DNA of 64,000 nt from Mycobacterium bourgelatii. Its GTDB lineage: Bacteria; Actinomycetota; Actinomycetes; Mycobacteriales; Mycobacteriaceae. A program made the position numbers and the translations under genes. Shown piece after piece: positions 1 to 8,673 of this stretch. A model generated the notes under the pieces. The model searched no databases and was not told the DNA's origin. It saw only the letters and a program-made list of their open reading frames with translations. The stretch covers positions 5,208,001-5,272,000 of the forward strand of contig NZ_BLKZ01000001.1 of the NCBI RefSeq assembly GCF_010723575.1. The letters are read 5' to 3'. Each line of letters begins with the position of its first letter. Within the stretch, counting starts at the first letter, position 1.

Positions 1-570
1 AACGGCAAATTCGCCGCGCCGGCCCACCATGTCCACTCGGGTGTAGGCCAGTTCGACTAGACGCGCGATCAGCTCCTCGAAGTCGATCTCCAAGCCGACG
101 GTCAGGGCGATCGGCTCCATCAGGCCCAGCTGCGGCGACATGGGCTGCAACAGCGAGCGCACGGCCGTCACCACCACCCGCAGCGGCGGGCCCAGCCTGG
201 TGTCGTCGGGGTGGGCCAGCCGCCGCAGGACCATCAGCCGGGTCCCCACGGTGTCCACGCCCGGCGAGAGCCGCTCGTGCGGCAGGGTCTCCCACGATGG
301 GAACACCGCCACCGCCTCGCCGAAGGCGCCCCGTAGTTCGGCGGCGAGGTCGTCGGCTTCTCGCCCGGTGGCGGTGACCACCAACAGCGGGCCTTGCTGA
401 GCCAGTGCTCCGGCCACGAAAAGGCGTGCGCTGGCAGGGCCTACCAGAGCCAATTCGTCGGGTCGATCGGAGGCGCGCTCGATCAGATGCTGAAAGGTGG
501 GCGCGGAGAGCGCCAAGTCGAGGAGCCCCGCGATCGGGGTATCTGGGCTAGCAGCCCCCGGTGCGGTCAT
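1..570 (-). CDS. mfd: Mfd transcription-repair coupling factor, N-terminal part (cut by window edge)
   Basis: Only the first 190 residues are present, because the gene runs off the left edge of the window. The frame is open from ATG at 570 to position 1 and reads as the N-terminal UvrB-homology region of Mfd, with the recognisable stretch [14 protein letters not shown] at about residues 90-103. Mfd removes RNA polymerase stalled at lesions and recruits UvrA to the transcribed strand. The neighbouring TetR, tRNA-Gln and glmU genes match the order around mfd in M. tuberculosis, which supports the call. The helicase (RecG-like) domains lie outside the window. Confidence 0.93.
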   Translation of the reverse strand, partial: MTAPGAASPDTPIAGLLDLALSAPTFQHLIERASDRPDELALVGPASARLFVAGALAQQGPLLVVTATGREADDLAAELRGAFGEAVAVFPSWETLPHERLSPGVDTVGTRLMVLRRLAHPDDTRLGPPLRVVVTAVRSLLQPMSPQLGLMEPIALTVGLEIDFEELIARLVELAYTRVDMVGRRGEFAV

Positions 571-666
571 GATTCGCCCATTCTAAGGGCGCTGATTGTG
601 CCGCTTCCGAGCCCGGCGCAGCCGACCAGCCCGCGGGCTCGCCTGCAACCGGGCCCCTACCGTGAG

Positions 667-930
667 CTACCAGGGCATCGTCGCCCACGAGTAGAAGGCG
701 CCGTTGCCGACGTCATGGACGCCGTAGGAGTCCCAGTAGTACTCGTGGCAGACACCGCCATCCCACGGGACGGGCCGACCCGCCGGGTTGGGGTCACCCG
801 GACACCAGGTCGTGCACGCCTGCAGGCGGGGGCAGTTGCCTTGATCGGCCGTCGCGGACGGTGCGGCCACTATGGCCGCCGTTGCGATTCCTGCCGCGAC
901 GAGGGGGAAGATGCGTCGTACTCGGTTCAT
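667..930 (-). CDS. Small Cys-containing secreted protein, function unknown
   Basis: This 87-residue protein starts with a basic stretch (MNRVRR), a hydrophobic alanine-rich core and a likely signal-peptidase site after SATA, giving a mature protein of about 59 residues. The mature part has four cysteines (in NCPRLQACTTWC and GVCHEY), enough for two disulfides, and is rich in Trp, Pro and Gly. It is presumably exported by Sec. I do not recognise a named family, although small secreted proteins with this Cys/Trp pattern are common in mycobacteria. It lies alone between mfd and the TetR gene on the same strand, with about 125 bp of free sequence upstream for its own promoter. Confidence 0.7.
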   Translation of the reverse strand: MNRVRRIFPLVAAGIATAAIVAAPSATADQGNCPRLQACTTWCPGDPNPAGRPVPWDGGVCHEYYWDSYGVHDVGNGAFYSWATMPW

Positions 931-1055
931 GTTGGTTCCTCCGGTGCTGTCTATCCCGTCCGGACCGCCTGCCTAGCAGGTAACTGCCGCCGGACTGCTA
1001 CCGATCACAACACCGTGCGCTTGCGTTCTTCTTGCGCGCTCGGCGCTCGAAGGGG

Positions 1056-1703
1056 TTACTCGTCCTGCAAGCGCGGATCGGCTTCCAGATGAGTCAGGCC
1101 GTTCCACATCAGGTTGACCAGGTGCGCGGCAACCACTTCTTTTTTGGGTTCGCGGGTGTCGAGCCACCATTGCGCGGTCATCGACACCGAACCCACCAGC
1201 GCCTGGGCATAGAGAGGAGCCAGGTCGGGATCCAGTCCCCGGCGGGCGAAGTCGCCGGCCAGGATGGATGCGACCTGGCTGACGGCGTCGTTGAGCAGGC
1301 TGGAGTAGGTCCCGGAACTGATCGAGGCCGGCGAGTCCCGAATCATGATGCGGAAACCGTCGGTGCGTTCCTCGACGTAGGTGAGCAAAGCCAGCGCGAC
1401 GCGTTCTACCCGCACCCGGGACCGGTTGTTGGTCAGCGAGGACGTGATGCCGTCCAGCAGGGCGGACATCTCCCGGTCCACCACCACGGCGTAGAGGCCT
1501 TCCTTGCCGCCGAAATGCTCGTAGACGACCGGCTTGGACACGTTGGCACGTTGCGCGATCTCTTCGATCGAGGTGCCGTCGTAGCCGCGTTCGGCGAACA
1601 GGGATCGCGCGATGCCGATGAGTTGGTGTCGGCGTTCGCTGCCGGTCATCCTGGCGCGCGGAGCCCGAATTTCCTTTTCCGGACCCTTGAGCGGCTCAGC
1701 CAC
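1056..1703 (-). CDS. TetR/AcrR-family transcriptional regulator
   Basis: This 215-residue protein has a canonical N-terminal TetR helix-turn-helix at about residues 25-70 (RRHQLIGIARSLFAERGYDG, then IAQRANVSKPVVYEHFGGKE). The C-terminal ligand-binding domain is divergent, as is usual for the family. Its place next to mfd matches Rv1019 of M. tuberculosis, a TetR repressor; I infer orthology from position. The target is not evident, though TetR regulators often repress their own promoter and an adjacent gene. The upstream intergenic region holds the 57-bp tandem repeats. Confidence 0.88.
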   Translation of the reverse strand: MAEPLKGPEKEIRAPRARMTGSERRHQLIGIARSLFAERGYDGTSIEEIAQRANVSKPVVYEHFGGKEGLYAVVVDREMSALLDGITSSLTNNRSRVRVERVALALLTYVEERTDGFRIMIRDSPASISSGTYSSLLNDAVSQVASILAGDFARRGLDPDLAPLYAQALVGSVSMTAQWWLDTREPKKEVVAAHLVNLMWNGLTHLEADPRLQDE

Positions 1704-1872
1704 GGCACCAGCGTATGCCGGTGATCGGATCGCCGTCTCACATCCCGCCGGGTGTCACCATCTGAGCCTGTAATTTCGCAGGTCCCCACTCGAACATTCC
1801 CTGCAGGATTACAGGCTCGTGACGTCGCGTTAGTACGTCAGGACGCTTCGCCGGCGGCCGGCCGGGTGATTG

Positions 1873-2100
1873 GACCGGACCCAATTGTCGGACTCCTCCT
1901 CCGGCCGCACGCGGCCCGCATCGTCGTCCGACCGGACCCAATTGTCGGACTCCTCCTCCGGCCGCACGCGGCCCGCATCGTCGTCCGACCGGACCCAATT
2001 GTCGGACTCCTCCTCCGGCCGCACGCGGCCCGCATCGTCGTCCGACCGGACCCAATTGTCGGACTCCTCCTCCGGCCGCACGCGGCCCGCATCGTCGTCC
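1873..2100. repeat. Perfect 57-bp tandem repeat, four copies (VNTR-like)
   Basis: Four identical 57-bp units run at 1873-1929, 1930-1986, 1987-2043 and 2044-2100, followed by a 3-base start of a fifth. Each unit begins GACCGGACCCAATTGTCGGA, and the junctions create the inverted repeat TCCGAC/GTCGGA. Because 57 is a multiple of 3, several frames stay open through the array and produce spurious repetitive ORFs. The array lies in the intergenic region between the TetR gene and tRNA-Gln. Perfect identity suggests recent expansion, as in mycobacterial MIRU/VNTR loci. Confidence 0.95.
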
Positions 2101-2151
2101 GACTAAAGTCTCATGGTGAAGCGCAGGCTCTCAGCAGCCCGCCGCTCACAA

Positions 2152-2223
2152 TCCGTCGTGGTGTAATCGGCAGCACCTCTGATTTTGGTTCAGATAGTTC
2201 AGGTTCGAGTCCTGGCGACGGAG
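2152..2223 (+). tRNA. glnU: tRNA-Gln (anticodon TTG)
   Basis: The 72-nt cloverleaf has acceptor arms TCCGTCG (2152-2158) and CGACGGA (2216-2222). The anticodon stem is TCTGA/TCAGA around the loop TTTTGGT, giving anticodon TTG at 2185-2187, and the T arm contains GGTTCGAGTCC. The discriminator is G2223; a full CCA is not encoded. The place just upstream of glmU matches glnU in M. tuberculosis, from memory. Confidence 0.93.
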
Positions 2224-2313
2224 CACGCTTTTTGCCGCGAGCGTGCATGAAATGTCAGGCTGGACGGCGTGTCGTCGAGCGGACACGCACGCTCGCGGTC
2301 AAGAGAGGAAGAC

Positions 2314-3777
2314 ATGGCGTTTCGTGGTGACACCGCAGTCCTGGTGTTAGCGGCCGGCCCCGGCACCCGAATGCGGTCAGACACCCCGAAGGTCCTGCAC
2401 ACCCTGGGCGGGCGCAGCATGCTGTCGCACTCTCTGCACGCGATGACCAAGCTCGCGCCGCAGCACCTGGTGGTGGTTTTGGGCCACGACCACGAGCGCA
2501 TTTCCCCGCTGGTCAGCGAGCTGGCCGAAAAGCTGGGACGCACGATCGACGTGGCGCTACAGGACAAGCCGCTGGGCACCGGGCACGCGGTGCTGTGCGG
2601 GTTGTCCGCGCTGCCCAGTGACTACTCCGGCATCGTGGTGGTGGCCGCCGGCGACACACCGCTGCTGGATGCCGACACCCTGGCCGACCTGATCGCCACC
2701 CACAGCGCCGCCTCGGCGGCGGTCACGGTGCTGACCACCACCCTCGACGATCCCTACGGTTACGGCCGCATCCTGCGCACGCAGGACAACGAAGTGATGG
2801 CGATCGTCGAGCAGACCGACGCCACCCCCTCGCAGCGCGAGATCCGCGAGGTCAACACCGGCGTCTACGCCTTCGACATCGCCCCGCTGCGCTCCGCGCT
2901 GGGCCAGCTGAGCTCCAACAACGCCCAGCAGGAGCTCTACCTCACCGACGTCGTCGCGATCCTGCGCCGCGATGGCCACGCCGTCCACGCCAGCCACCTC
3001 GACGACAGCGCGGTGGTGGCCGGAGTCAACAACCGCGTCCAACTCGCCGAATTGGGCGCCGAGCTGAATCGACGCATCGTGTCCACCCACCAGCTGGCCG
3101 GTGTCACCGTGATCGATCCCGCTACGACCTGGATCGACGTAGACGTCACCATCGGCCGCGACACCGTCATCTACCCGGGCACCCAACTGCTGGGCAAGAC
3201 CCAGATCGGCGGTCGCTGTGAGATCGGTCCGGACACCACCCTGACCGACGTCACCGTCGGCGACAACGCCACCATTTGCCGCACCCACGGCGCATCGGCG
3301 TCGATCGGCGACGGCGCCACAGTGGGCCCGTTCACCTTTGTGCGGCCCGGGACGGTGTTGGGCGCCGAGGCCAAGCTGGGCGCGTTCGTCGAGACCAAGA
3401 ACTCCACGATCGGCACCGGCACCAAGGTGCCGCACCTGACCTACGTCGGCGACGCCGACATCGGCGAGCACAGCAACATCGGCGCCTCCAGCGTCTTCGT
3501 CAACTACGACGGCGTGAACAAGAGCCGCACCAAGATCGGCTCCCATGTGCGGACCGGCTCGGACACCATGTTCGTGGCTCCGGTGTCCGTCGGGGACGGC
3601 GCCTACACGGGCGCCGGAACCGTGGTCCGCGAGGACGTCCCACCGGGAGCGTTGGCCATATCCGCAGGTCCGCAGCGCAATATCGAGAAGTGGGTCCAGC
3701 GCAAGCGACCGGGCACCCCGTCCGCGCGGGCGGCCGAGGAGGCTGAGCAGCAACCCGGCCCGGACCAGACACCGTGA
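2314..3777 (+). CDS. glmU: Bifunctional UDP-GlcNAc pyrophosphorylase / glucosamine-1-phosphate acetyltransferase GlmU
   Basis: The 487-residue protein makes UDP-GlcNAc for peptidoglycan and arabinogalactan linker synthesis: it acetylates glucosamine-1-P and then couples it to UTP. The N-terminal nucleotidyltransferase motif [18 protein letters not shown] starts at about residue 12. The C-terminal half is a left-handed beta helix of hexapeptide repeats with the acetyltransferase residues around [12 protein letters not shown] and FVETKNS. I chose ATG 2314 because it follows a GAGAGGAAG ribosome-binding site and gives the usual MxFxGDTAVL start. An upstream in-frame ATG at 2269 would add 15 unlikely residues. 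The acidic, low-complexity C-terminal tail is typical of mycobacterial GlmU. Confidence 0.97.
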   Translation: MAFRGDTAVLVLAAGPGTRMRSDTPKVLHTLGGRSMLSHSLHAMTKLAPQHLVVVLGHDHERISPLVSELAEKLGRTIDVALQDKPLGTGHAVLCGLSALPSDYSGIVVVAAGDTPLLDADTLADLIATHSAASAAVTVLTTTLDDPYGYGRILRTQDNEVMAIVEQTDATPSQREIREVNTGVYAFDIAPLRSALGQLSSNNAQQELYLTDVVAILRRDGHAVHASHLDDSAVVAGVNNRVQLAELGAELNRRIVSTHQLAGVTVIDPATTWIDVDVTIGRDTVIYPGTQLLGKTQIGGRCEIGPDTTLTDVTVGDNATICRTHGASASIGDGATVGPFTFVRPGTVLGAEAKLGAFVETKNSTIGTGTKVPHLTYVGDADIGEHSNIGASSVFVNYDGVNKSRTKIGSHVRTGSDTMFVAPVSVGDGAYTGAGTVVREDVPPGALAISAGPQRNIEKWVQRKRPGTPSARAAEEAEQQPGPDQTP

Positions 3778-3875
3778 CCGGGTTTTGAGCAAACCCCGCT
3801 ACGATAGGGCCTGCTTTCACCAATTCAATCCCTTTTTTGATTCCTTATCTCCCCTGATATCGCGAGGGCAGCACG

Positions 3876-4856
3876 TTGAGCCACGACTGGACTGACAACC
3901 GCAAAAACCTGATGCTGTTCAGCGGCCGCGCTCACCCTGAGCTCGCCGAACAGGTCGCCAAAGAACTCAACGTCCACGTCACCGCACAGACGGCTCGCGA
4001 GTTCGCCAACGGCGAGATCTTCGTCCGCTTCCACGAGTCGGTCCGTGGCTGCGATGCCTTCGTCCTGCAGTCGTCCCCGTGGCCGGTCAACCGTTGGTTG
4101 ATGGAACAGCTGATCATGATCGACGCGCTGAAACGCGGCAGCGCCAAACGGATCACCGCGGTCATGCCGTTCTATCCCTACGCTCGCCAGGACAAGAAGC
4201 ACCGCGGGCGCGAGCCGATCTCGGCCCGACTGGTCGCAGACCTGCTCAAGACTGCCGGCGCGGACCGGATCGTGACCGTCGACCTGCACACCGACCAGAT
4301 CCAGGGGTTCTTCGACGGGCCCGTCGACCACATGCGCGGGCAGAACCTGCTGACCGGCTACATCCGAGACAATTACCCCGACAGCAACATGGTCGTGGTC
4401 TCGCCCGATTCCGGCCGCGTGCGCATCGCCGAAAAGTGGGCAGACTCCCTGGGCGGCGTCCCGCTGGCCTTCATCCACAAGACTCGGGACCCGCGGGTGC
4501 CCAATCAGGTGGTATCCAACCGCGTCGTCGGCGAGGTCGCCGGCCGGACCTGCGTTCTGATCGACGACATGATCGACACCGGCGGCACCATCGCCGGCGC
4601 TGTTCAGCTACTGCACAATGACGGAGCCAGCGACGTGATCATCGCGGCGACGCACGGGGTGCTGTCCGATCCGGCGGCAGAGCGGTTAGCCGCCTGTGGC
4701 GCCCGGGAAGTGATCGTCACGAACACGCTGCCGATCAGCGAAGAAAAGCGGTTCCCTCAGCTCACCGTCTTGTCCATTGCCCCGCTGCTGGCCAGCACGA
4801 TTCGGGCCGTCTTCGAAAACGGGTCCGTCACCGGACTTTTCGACGGAGACGCATAG
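3876..4856 (+). CDS. prsA: Ribose-phosphate pyrophosphokinase (PRPP synthetase)
   Basis: This 326-residue protein makes PRPP from ribose-5-P and ATP. PRPP feeds nucleotide, His and Trp synthesis and, in mycobacteria, the decaprenylphosphoryl-arabinose pathway. The PRPP-binding motif VLIDDMIDTGGTIAG lies at about residue 226 and the flexible-loop motif RQDKKHRGREPIS at about 104. The start is TTG at 3876 behind GCGAGGGCAG, which gives the family N-terminus MSHDWTDNRKNLMLF and the same length as the M. tuberculosis protein. It directly abuts the ArsC-like gene (TAG then ATG), so the two are probably cotranscribed. Confidence 0.97.
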   Translation: MSHDWTDNRKNLMLFSGRAHPELAEQVAKELNVHVTAQTAREFANGEIFVRFHESVRGCDAFVLQSSPWPVNRWLMEQLIMIDALKRGSAKRITAVMPFYPYARQDKKHRGREPISARLVADLLKTAGADRIVTVDLHTDQIQGFFDGPVDHMRGQNLLTGYIRDNYPDSNMVVVSPDSGRVRIAEKWADSLGGVPLAFIHKTRDPRVPNQVVSNRVVGEVAGRTCVLIDDMIDTGGTIAGAVQLLHNDGASDVIIAATHGVLSDPAAERLAACGAREVIVTNTLPISEEKRFPQLTVLSIAPLLASTIRAVFENGSVTGLFDGDA

Positions 4857-5213
4857 ATGGCTGCCAGCCAGGGCAAAACGGTCATCTACCACAACCCGAA
4901 ATGCAGCACGTCCCGCAAGACCTTGGACTTGTTGCGGGACAACGGCATAGAGCCCACGGTGGTGCAGTATCTGAAGACGCCGCCGTCCCGGGACGAACTC
5001 GAAGTCATGATCCGCGACGCCGGCATCGACGTGCGGACCGCAGTTCGCAAACGCGAATCCCTCTACACCGAACTCAATTTGGCCGACGCAACCGATGACG
5101 AGTTGCTCGATGCGATGGCCGAACACCCCATCCTGATCGAGCGACCATTCGTCGTCACGCCGAAGGGCACGCGGCTGGCGAGGCCGATCGACACAGTACG
5201 CGAGATTCTGTGA
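4857..5213 (+). CDS. ArsC-like (arsenate reductase/Spx fold) protein
   Basis: This 118-residue thioredoxin-fold protein has the ArsC motif YHNPKCSTSRKTLDLL near the N terminus, with the redox Cys at about residue 17, and the conserved stretch ILIERPFVV with the family Arg at about residue 96. It could be a glutaredoxin-coupled arsenate reductase, or a YffB/Spx-like paralogue acting on other substrates. No ars transporter or ArsR is nearby, so an arsenic role is not supported by context. Its ATG follows the prsA stop with no gap, and its stop overlaps the lpqT GTG, so prsA, this gene and lpqT look like one operon. Confidence 0.85.
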   Translation: MAASQGKTVIYHNPKCSTSRKTLDLLRDNGIEPTVVQYLKTPPSRDELEVMIRDAGIDVRTAVRKRESLYTELNLADATDDELLDAMAEHPILIERPFVVTPKGTRLARPIDTVREIL

Positions 5214-5872
5214 GAACACGGGCTTTAGCACGCATCTCCGCCGCTGCAGCTTTGACCGTCCTGACCGGCTCCGCCGTGGCCTGCGGGCCGAAAGTTCCCG
5301 ACTACCAGACGATCTTGACGCCCAGCTCGCAGACCAGCGCGCCTACGACGACCGAAAAGCCCGTCCCCCTGTCGAAGTATCTGGAAGGCATCGGTGTCGG
5401 CGGGCATCAAGTGGCGCCCGACTCGCTGCCCGGCCTGACGGTGTCCATTCCGACGCCTCCGGGCTGGGAACGGTTTACCAATCCGAACATCCCACCGGAA
5501 ACGGTGTTGATCTCGAAGGGCCGCAAGTATCCGACGGCAAGGCTGGTCGTCTTCACGATGACCGGAACATTCGACCCGGCCGAAGTCGCCAGACACGGCA
5601 ACGCCGATGCGTACCTATTCGAAAACTTCAGGAAACTCGACGAGTCTTCCGCGGACTTCAATGGTTTTCCGTCGTCGATGCTGCAGGGCAGTTACGACCT
5701 CGATGGCCAGCGCCTGCATACCTGGAACCGGATCGTGATCCCCACCAGCCCGGGGCCGGCGCAAGAGAAGTTCCTGGTTCAGCTGACCATCACCAGCCTC
5801 GCCGCCCAGGCGGCGCCGGAGGCGGCGGACATCGAGACGATCATTCGCGGATTCGTAGTCGCCCGTAAGTAG
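5210..5872 (+). CDS. lpqT: Probable lipoprotein LpqT
   Basis: This 220-residue protein starts at GTG 5210, overlapping the end of the ArsC-like gene by 4 bp. It has a lipoprotein-type signal (RTRALARISAAAALTVLTGS) with Cys in SAVAC at about residue 25. The lipobox is weak, with Ala instead of Leu at -3. The mature protein contains a Thr/Ser linker and a globular domain similar to the LpqN/LpqT family of mycobacterial cell-envelope lipoproteins (SIPTPPGWERF, ending IIRGF). Position next to prsA and length support orthology to LpqT. The molecular function is not established. Confidence 0.87.
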   Translation: MRTRALARISAAAALTVLTGSAVACGPKVPDYQTILTPSSQTSAPTTTEKPVPLSKYLEGIGVGGHQVAPDSLPGLTVSIPTPPGWERFTNPNIPPETVLISKGRKYPTARLVVFTMTGTFDPAEVARHGNADAYLFENFRKLDESSADFNGFPSSMLQGSYDLDGQRLHTWNRIVIPTSPGPAQEKFLVQLTITSLAAQAAPEAADIETIIRGFVVARK

Positions 5873-5888
5873 TCCGGCGGAACGGGCA

Positions 5889-6986
5889 TCAACAGAGCTC
5901 GTGGTGTTGAGCGCGATTGCCGCCCAACCGCTTCGCCTCGTACATCGCGGCGTCCGCGGTGGCGATCAACTTGTCGAGCAGTGGCTGGTGTTCGCTGGGA
6001 ACGGTGTCATCAAGACGAGCACAAGCGGTGCCGATGCTGGCGGTGACCCCGGCGGCTGAGGCCGCGATCGTACGGCACATCTGACCCGCCAACGGCACAG
6101 CGTTGCAACCCGCCGAAGTGCCGGCGAGAATAAATTCCTCGCCGCCGGTACGCGCGACGACCGCCCGATCACCCGCGGCGGCCAGCAGCGACTGCGCAAC
6201 CTGGACGAGGGCGTTGTCGCCGGCGGCGTGGCCGCGCAAGTCGTTGAGCCCTTTAAAGTCGTCCAGATCGATCAGCAACACCACCATGTGAGAGTCGATA
6301 CCCCGACGGGCCAGCATCATCCCCAGCGCGTTGCGCTGAAAGGACCGGCGGTTGAGCAGCCCGGTCAACGGATCGCGGTCGGCGCGCAGCAGATCACCCG
6401 CCAAGGCGCGGACCAGGACCGCGATCGCCAGCGGCAGGGCGATGTTGACCTCGACCACCAGCCATAGGTCCACCCCAGCCAAGGAGGGGTGCCCCGCTGC
6501 GGCCAGCCGTGCGGCTTCGTAGCTTGCGACGACGGCCGCAACCGTGAAGTTGTACAGCACAAATCCGGCGTTGTGAAAGAACGCGATGTACGCGCCGAAC
6601 GTGGCAAACGCGGTACACCCGATCAGCGAGGCCAGTGGGTCCTGGTGCGCCAGACACGCCAACGCGACGGCGAGGTTGCACAACCCTGCGAAGAGCACCG
6701 ACTGCATGCGGCTTGGCCAACGCCAAATCCACAGCAAGGCCCCGACCACTCCCAACGCGACCGCGATCCAGGTCATGGTGACCCCCACCGTGCCGCGCGG
6801 ACCGTCTGAGCCGATGAGGAGGACGAGCAAACACAACACCATCGAGCCGGCAATGGCCGCGATCACGGCGCGAGTGATGCCGCTCACACCCCGTGCCCCG
6901 AGGTATCCGGAAAGCCAGTCGTACTGATCGGGCCGCCACCATCGGCGGAGCATCTCGATCAATGTTTGGCTCCCCGTCGCTACCAC
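5889..6986 (-). CDS. Membrane-bound GGDEF-domain diguanylate cyclase
   Basis: This 365-residue protein has about six hydrophobic segments at residues 35-190, followed by a GGDEF domain. Visible motifs are DPLTGLLNRR at the domain start, LIDLDDFKGLND, and the active-site loop RTGGEEFI, where GGEEF is an accepted functional variant. It should make c-di-GMP at the membrane. It is convergent with lpqT, leaving only 16 bp between stops. In M. tuberculosis lpqT and rplY are neighbours, so this gene marks the start of an accessory insert. No I-site (RxxD five residues before GGEEF) is obvious. Confidence 0.92.
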   Translation of the reverse strand: MVATGSQTLIEMLRRWWRPDQYDWLSGYLGARGVSGITRAVIAAIAGSMVLCLLVLLIGSDGPRGTVGVTMTWIAVALGVVGALLWIWRWPSRMQSVLFAGLCNLAVALACLAHQDPLASLIGCTAFATFGAYIAFFHNAGFVLYNFTVAAVVASYEAARLAAAGHPSLAGVDLWLVVEVNIALPLAIAVLVRALAGDLLRADRDPLTGLLNRRSFQRNALGMMLARRGIDSHMVVLLIDLDDFKGLNDLRGHAAGDNALVQVAQSLLAAAGDRAVVARTGGEEFILAGTSAGCNAVPLAGQMCRTIAASAAGVTASIGTACARLDDTVPSEHQPLLDKLIATADAAMYEAKRLGGNRAQHHELC

Positions 6987-7128
6987 AGATTCTCGCCGTT
7001 ACTTAGACACACAAATCGTGGCACATCGCTGCTTTTGTCGGTCGGCGCCCGCGCGCAATTCATAGCAATCCAAAGATTTGCGCATGGGCGCAGCTCGGCG
7101 CCCAGGACTTGCGCAGCGACGACTGGCG

Positions 7129-7239
7129 TCAGACGTGCCGACCTGCCTCCTGGACCAACTGCACCCGTGAGTCTAAGCCGAGTTTCGCGGAAACGTGGGT
7201 TAAGTGACTCTGCACGGTGCGGGGCGAGATGAAAAGACG
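7129..7239 (-). pseudogene. Remnant of a LuxR-type regulator (C-terminal HTH only)
   Basis: The last 36 codons of a minus-strand frame read RLFISPRTVQSHLTHVSAKL and continue through GLDSRVQLVQEA. This is the second half of a LuxR/GerE helix-turn-helix as found at the C terminus of large mycobacterial LuxR regulators. Upstream of this stretch the frame gives no LuxR sequence, so the rest of the gene is gone. The surrounding 6987-7414 stretch has no other gene I can support. Confidence 0.72.
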
Positions 7240-7414
7240 AGCGCCTCCGCGTGTTGGCTCATGGTAGCCAGCATCGGCCTCGCAACCTACGCAATACATC
7301 GGCGAAACCGCGCGGTTTCGGGTCGACGGCTGCGCGCAATTGCGCGGTCGGTGCGCGCAAATATGCGCGCTGCGGCGGATCTTTCCGGACGCCGACCTCC
7401 GGATAGTCAAGAAC

Positions 7415-8647
7415 ATGACGATCCAAACAGCGCTCGATTACCCCAGCGTCTTTGATGGCGCACTGCCGGTCATCGCCTACGACCAACTCACCGACCCAGC
7501 AGAAGCGCACCGCGTCATCGCCGAGACGCGCGCCGTCTCTCCAATCGCCCTCGGCCTCTACGGACCCGAAGTGCTGACCTACGACCTGGTCCGAGCGGTG
7601 CTGCGCGACAGCCGCTTCGTCACCGCGCAGGGGTTGGGACTCAGCGTGCAAGGAATCACTTCGGGCCCCCTGTGGGACAGGGCAACGAGTAACATCCTCG
7701 GGTTGGACGGCGCGGCTCATCACCGGCTGCGGCGCCTGGTGTCGAAGGCTTTTGCACCCCGCGCCGCAGAACGGCTCCGGGGCTTGATCGTCGACGTCAT
7801 CACCGGCTTGGTCGAACCCTTCACCGCCGTCGGGCACTGCGACCTCGTCGCCGACATCGCCCGCCGCTACCCCACACCGGTCATCTGCGCGCTACTCGGC
7901 GCGCCGCCACAGGACTGGCAGCTGTTCTCCGATTGGACCGATGCGATCAAGAAGGTCTTCGAAACCAATGTCGTCGAGGACACTCCGGAGATCTTGGCGG
8001 CGTGGCATGCACTGGACGCCTATATAGAGGAATTGATCGCGCGCCGACGGGTGTCCCTGTCCGATGACCTGATCTCCGACCTCATCCGCGCCGAAGACGA
8101 CGGTGACCGCCTCACTCACGACGAACTGCTCATGCTGTGCGGCACCCTGCTCGGCGCCGGCACCGACACCACCCGCAACCAACTCGCCGCGGCGATACAC
8201 GTGTTGTGCGCGCACCCGGCCCAGTGGGACCTGCTCGCCCGCAGCCCCGAACTGGCGATCGATGCGGTGCATGAGCTAATGCGTTATTTTCCAATCATTT
8301 TCGGCACCATCCGGCAGGCCGCCGAGGACGTCGAACTCGCCGGGGTCCGCATCCCGGCGGGCACCATCGTGCTCGCCAACACCGCCGCCGCCAACCGCGA
8401 CCCGAAGGTCTTCGAAGACCCGGACCGGTTCGACATCACCCGGACCAACCCCGGGGCCATCATGAATTTCGGCGGCGGCGTGCACTACTGCCTCGGTGCT
8501 CATCTGGCGCGGTTGGAATTGACCGAGGCGCTTCGCGTCATCACCGCCCGCATGCCCAAGGCCCGCCAGACCGGCCCGGCCCCGTGGAAGTCCATGGCCG
8601 GCATCACCGGGCCCACCACCCTTCCGTTGGCGTTCGACAAGTCGTGA
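7415..8647 (+). CDS. Cytochrome P450
   Basis: The 410-residue protein has the P450 hallmarks in order: the I-helix oxygen-binding motif GAGTDTTRNQ at about residue 248, the K-helix ExxR as HELMRY, and the heme-thiolate loop FGGGVHYCLGAHLAR at about residue 355, whose Cys ligates the heme. The substrate cannot be read from the sequence. I chose ATG 7415 (MTIQTALDYPS) over an upstream in-frame start at 7340, because the extra residues lie in the degraded LuxR region and do not resemble a P450. It is followed 26 bp later by a short-chain dehydrogenase on the same strand, a common pairing for sequential oxidations. No ferredoxin is nearby. Confidence 0.94.
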   Translation: MTIQTALDYPSVFDGALPVIAYDQLTDPAEAHRVIAETRAVSPIALGLYGPEVLTYDLVRAVLRDSRFVTAQGLGLSVQGITSGPLWDRATSNILGLDGAAHHRLRRLVSKAFAPRAAERLRGLIVDVITGLVEPFTAVGHCDLVADIARRYPTPVICALLGAPPQDWQLFSDWTDAIKKVFETNVVEDTPEILAAWHALDAYIEELIARRRVSLSDDLISDLIRAEDDGDRLTHDELLMLCGTLLGAGTDTTRNQLAAAIHVLCAHPAQWDLLARSPELAIDAVHELMRYFPIIFGTIRQAAEDVELAGVRIPAGTIVLANTAAANRDPKVFEDPDRFDITRTNPGAIMNFGGGVHYCLGAHLARLELTEALRVITARMPKARQTGPAPWKSMAGITGPTTLPLAFDKS

Positions 8648-8673
8648 GAAGCGGCTATCTACAGTTAGGTACC

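Noticed and set aside
1873..2100. CRISPR array
   Set aside because: The units are directly adjacent with no unique spacers, and no cas genes are present.
1738..2330. Several long repetitive ORFs over the 57-bp array on both strands
   Set aside because: They exist because the 57-bp unit is divisible by three and has no stops in several frames; none has a plausible start site or homology.
2557..3792. 411-codon ORF antisense to glmU
   Set aside because: It is a high-GC shadow ORF; glmU on the other strand is certain. The same applies to long antisense ORFs over ispE, pks16, dgc, PPE and metG.
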